Shown here: piece by piece, positions 3,949 to 5,995 of the stretch
Position numbering within the stretch: position 1 is the first letter of the stretch
Layout of the letters: each line of letters opens with the position of its first letter
Assembly: GCA_028749105.1 (NCBI GenBank)
Contig: JAQUQF010000116.1
Location: forward strand, 1 to 5,995
From: Acidobacteriota bacterium
GTDB lineage: Bacteria > Acidobacteriota > Aminicenantia > UBA2199
DNA: 5,995 nucleotides
Direction: 5' to 3'
The notes under the pieces: model-generated
What the model saw: only the letters and a program-made list of their open reading frames with translations
Told to the model about the DNA's origin: nothing
Databases searched by the model: none
Program-made: the position numbers and the translations under genes

Positions 3949-5995
3949 TTACAACTCCTTTCCGTATTGTATGGCGGCCAGGGCCGCCTGTCCCAGCGAA
4001 ATGCCGCCGTCGTTGGCCGGGACCAGCCTGTGGCGCAGCACTTGAAAACCGTTTTTTTTCAGCAGATCGCTCGTCATTTTCAACAGCAGTATATTCTGGA
4101 ATACGCCGCCGCTCAAGGCTGCTTTTTTTATTTTCGCTTCCCGGCCCAGGACGAGGGCCATGTCGAGCAGGGCGCTGGCCAGGGTCCAGTGGAACCTGTA
4201 TGCCCTCTCGTTGCGGCAGTGTTTGTCGGCCAGCATGGCCTCGATCGCCAGGCGCAGGTCCAGGACGAGCAAGCCGTTCTCCCTCTCCAGGGCGTAGGGG
4301 TATTCCTTCTTTAACGGCTGCGACCGCTCGGCTTCGGCCTGCAGCAATGAGGGGAGCTCCCCTTCGTAGGAGTTGCGATCGCCGATGCCCAGCAGCGAAG
4401 CCACGCCGTCGAACAGCCGGCCGCAGCTCGTGGTCATGACGCCGCCCCGGCGCCGGGCGATGCTTTCCAAAACCTGTTCGCCCTTGCGGCCGAAGCGCCT
4501 GGCGAAGCGCCCGGCCTTTTTTTCCGCGCCGATGGCCAGCAGCAGGGAAAGGGCGGTGCGCCAGGGTTCGCGGGCAGCCGCGTCGCCGCCGGGGAGGAAG
4601 ACCGGCAGGAGATGTCCGGCGCGCTTCAGACTGCGGAGGCTGCCCACGAAGAACTCGCTACCCCAGATCAGGCCATCGTCGCCGTAGCCGGTACCGTCGA
4701 GGGCGATGCCGATCGCTTCCCCGGTCTCGCCGTTCTCAACCAGCACCGATGCGACGTGGGCCCGGTGGTGCTGCACCTCGACGGCTTTCGCCCTGGGGAA
4801 CGCCTCTGCCAGCAGGCGGTTGGGGTAGGCGGGGTGCCTGTCGACGACGACGATCCCGGGGCGCAGGGAGAAGAGCTTCATAAAATGGAGGGCGGCCCTT
4901 TTCTCCGCGGCCAGGGCCGTGCTGGATTCGGTGTCGCCGATGTGCGGGCCGACGAAGGCGCGCTCTCTGGCGAGCAGGCAGAAGGTGGTCTTGAGCATGG
5001 GGCCCAGGGCCAGCATTGTTTTTGTCGAGGAGAACGGCAGGGCGAGCGGCAGGGGGACGAAGCCGCGGCTGCGACGGATGAAGTATGGCTCCTTTTCGAA
5101 CGCCATTATCACCGAGTCGTCGGCAAACGAGAGGATCGGCCGGTCGTGGCTCAGGATGGCGTCGCAGAGCTTCGGCAATTCTTTGGCCGCGTCGTCGAAG
5201 AGGATCGGCTCGTCGGCGATATTGGCGCTGGTCATCACCAGCGGCTCGTTCATTTTCCCGATCAGGACCTTGTGCAGCGGCGAGTAGGGGAGCATGAAGC
5301 CCAGACGGTTCTGCCCCGGCGCCGACAGGCGGAGCAGTTTGTCATTTGCTTTCGCCTTGAGCAGTACGATGGGGGCCTGGGGACTCTGCAGCAGTTCCTT
5401 TTCAGCAGTTGCAACGCGGCAGTGCCTTTGGATCATGGCCATGGTCGCCATCAGGGCGAAGGGCTTGTTCTCGCGCCCCTTGAAAACCCTGAGCCGTGCC
5501 AATGCTGTCGCGATCAACGCGCGACAGCAGAGGTGATAGCCGCCGATCCCCTTGACGGCCACGACTTTCCCCTTGTTCAGGAGCTTGACCGCCTCAGCCA
5601 GCGCATTTTCCTTTACGGCCTTCCCCTTGACCCGCAGCTGCAGGCGCGGCCCGCAGTTTGGGCAGGAGACGGGCTGGGCGTGGTAGCGCCGGTTGCCGGG
5701 GTCGGTATACTCGCGCCTGCATTCGGGGCACATGGTGAACTTCTTCATCGTGGTTCTGGGCCGGTCGTAGGGCAGCCCCTCGATGATGGTGAAGCGCGGG
5801 CCGCAGTCGGTGCAGTTGGTGAAGGGGTATTGATAGCGCCGGTCCCCGGGATCGTCCATCTCTTTCTTGCATGCCGGGCACAGGGCGATATCAGGAGAAA
5901 CCATGACTTCTTTTTCCCCCTTGCCCTCGCTTTCCAGGATGGCGAATTCTTTGGAGTTCCGGACCGGTAGTTCCTCAAGCCGCAGTGTCTCGATT
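3949..5995 (-). CDS. hypF: Carbamoyltransferase HypF, missing its N-terminus at the window edge
   Basis: HypF converts carbamoyl phosphate and ATP to carbamoyl adenylate and transfers the carbamoyl group to HypE. The frame stays open from the TAA at 3949 to the right edge (681 codons). An ATG at 5904 is not the real start: the 30 in-frame codons upstream (including NSKEFAILES) look like the linker after the acylphosphatase domain, which should lie outside; whole HypF is about 750 aa. Counting from Met at 5904: zinc fingers with Cys9/12/31/34 and Cys59/62/81/84, each around a DPGxRRY motif; a YrdC-like domain with KGIGGYHLC (118-126), FKGRENKPFALM (141-152), GFMLPYSPLH (202-211) and MTSANIADEPI (224-234); IRRSRGFVP (276-284); and a Kae1-like domain with metal-binding HHRAH (379-383), DGTGYG (403-408), LSGGVFQN (597-604) and NDGGISLGQ (631-639). 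It is the first visible gene of the operon; its promoter is not in the window. Confidence 0.95.
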   Translation of the reverse strand, partial: IETLRLEELPVRNSKEFAILESEGKGEKEVMVSPDIALCPACKKEMDDPGDRRYQYPFTNCTDCGPRFTIIEGLPYDRPRTTMKKFTMCPECRREYTDPGNRRYHAQPVSCPNCGPRLQLRVKGKAVKENALAEAVKLLNKGKVVAVKGIGGYHLCCRALIATALARLRVFKGRENKPFALMATMAMIQRHCRVATAEKELLQSPQAPIVLLKAKANDKLLRLSAPGQNRLGFMLPYSPLHKVLIGKMNEPLVMTSANIADEPILFDDAAKELPKLCDAILSHDRPILSFADDSVIMAFEKEPYFIRRSRGFVPLPLALPFSSTKTMLALGPMLKTTFCLLARERAFVGPHIGDTESSTALAAEKRAALHFMKLFSLRPGIVVVDRHPAYPNRLLAEAFPRAKAVEVQHHRAHVASVLVENGETGEAIGIALDGTGYGDDGLIWGSEFFVGSLRSLKRAGHLLPVFLPGGDAAAREPWRTALSLLLAIGAEKKAGRFARRFGRKGEQVLESIARRRGGVMTTSCGRLFDGVASLLGIGDRNSYEGELPSLLQAEAERSQPLKKEYPYALERENGLLVLDLRLAIEAMLADKHCRNERAYRFHWTLASALLDMALVLGREAKIKKAALSGGVFQNILLLKMTSDLLKKNGFQVLRHRLVPANDGGISLGQAALAAIQYGKEL
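3955..3960 (-). promoter_or_regulatory. Ribosome binding site for hypC
   Basis: AAGGAG, encoded by the Lys-Glu codons at the end of hypF, sits 8 nt before the hypC ATG. Translation of hypC probably restarts or is coupled as ribosomes finish hypF. Confidence 0.75.

Noticed and set aside
5904..5904. hypF as a short form starting at 5904, lacking the acylphosphatase domain
   Set aside because: The frame is open upstream to the edge and the extra codons resemble the usual HypF linker, so the apparent truncation is a window-edge effect.
4612..5970. 452-codon plus-strand open frame opposite hypF
   Set aside because: It lies wholly antisense to a well-conserved hypF with intact motifs. Its translation shows no recognisable domain and is the compositional shadow expected in GC-rich DNA.

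Overview
The window is a [NiFe]-hydrogenase maturation (hyp) locus from an anaerobe-like, GC-rich bacterium. All six classical accessory genes are present: hypF, hypC, hypD, hypE and hypA form one tight minus-strand operon (read right to left), and hypB lies alone on the plus strand, converging on hypA. At the left edge, diverging from hypB, is the start of a minus-strand gene for a large membrane protein of the complex I / Mrp antiporter family. The species cannot be named from this sequence. The mix of a GC-rich chromosome, a complete hyp set, a complex I-like membrane subunit and an AT-rich, palindrome-laden spacer fits an uncultured anaerobic bacterium, but that is inference.

Layout. 1-378 (-): N-terminal 126 codons of the proton-translocating antiporter-like subunit. 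379-473: short AT-rich divergent control region with a textbook sigma-70 promoter (TTGACA, 16 bp, TATAAT) facing the antiporter gene and a weaker candidate facing hypB. 474-1133 (+): hypB. 1134-1329: a 196-bp gap almost filled by three self-complementary repeats, a central imperfect inverted repeat flanked by two hairpins whose outer ends resemble each other in opposite orientation. 1330-5995 (-): hypA, hypE, hypD, hypC and hypF, packed with overlaps of 1 to 8 nt or a 2-nt gap; hypF continues off the right end.

How the genes work together (established for the families). HypF makes a carbamoyl adenylate from carbamoyl phosphate and ATP, and passes the carbamoyl group to the C-terminal cysteine of HypE. 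HypE dehydrates it to a thiocyanate. The HypC-HypD complex receives the cyanide and assembles Fe(CN)2CO, which HypC helps deliver to the hydrogenase large-subunit precursor. HypA and the GTPase HypB then insert nickel. Key residues for each step are visible. The hydrogenase structural genes are not in the window. The antiporter-like gene suggests that the client could be a membrane-bound, ion-pumping (group 4 type) hydrogenase, but a complex I operon next door would look the same.

I found no new enzymatic system. The parts most worth a second look are the nested palindromic block in the hypB/hypA gap, the perfect promoter with a very short leader, the detached convergent hypB, and a few unusual residues in HypE and HypB.
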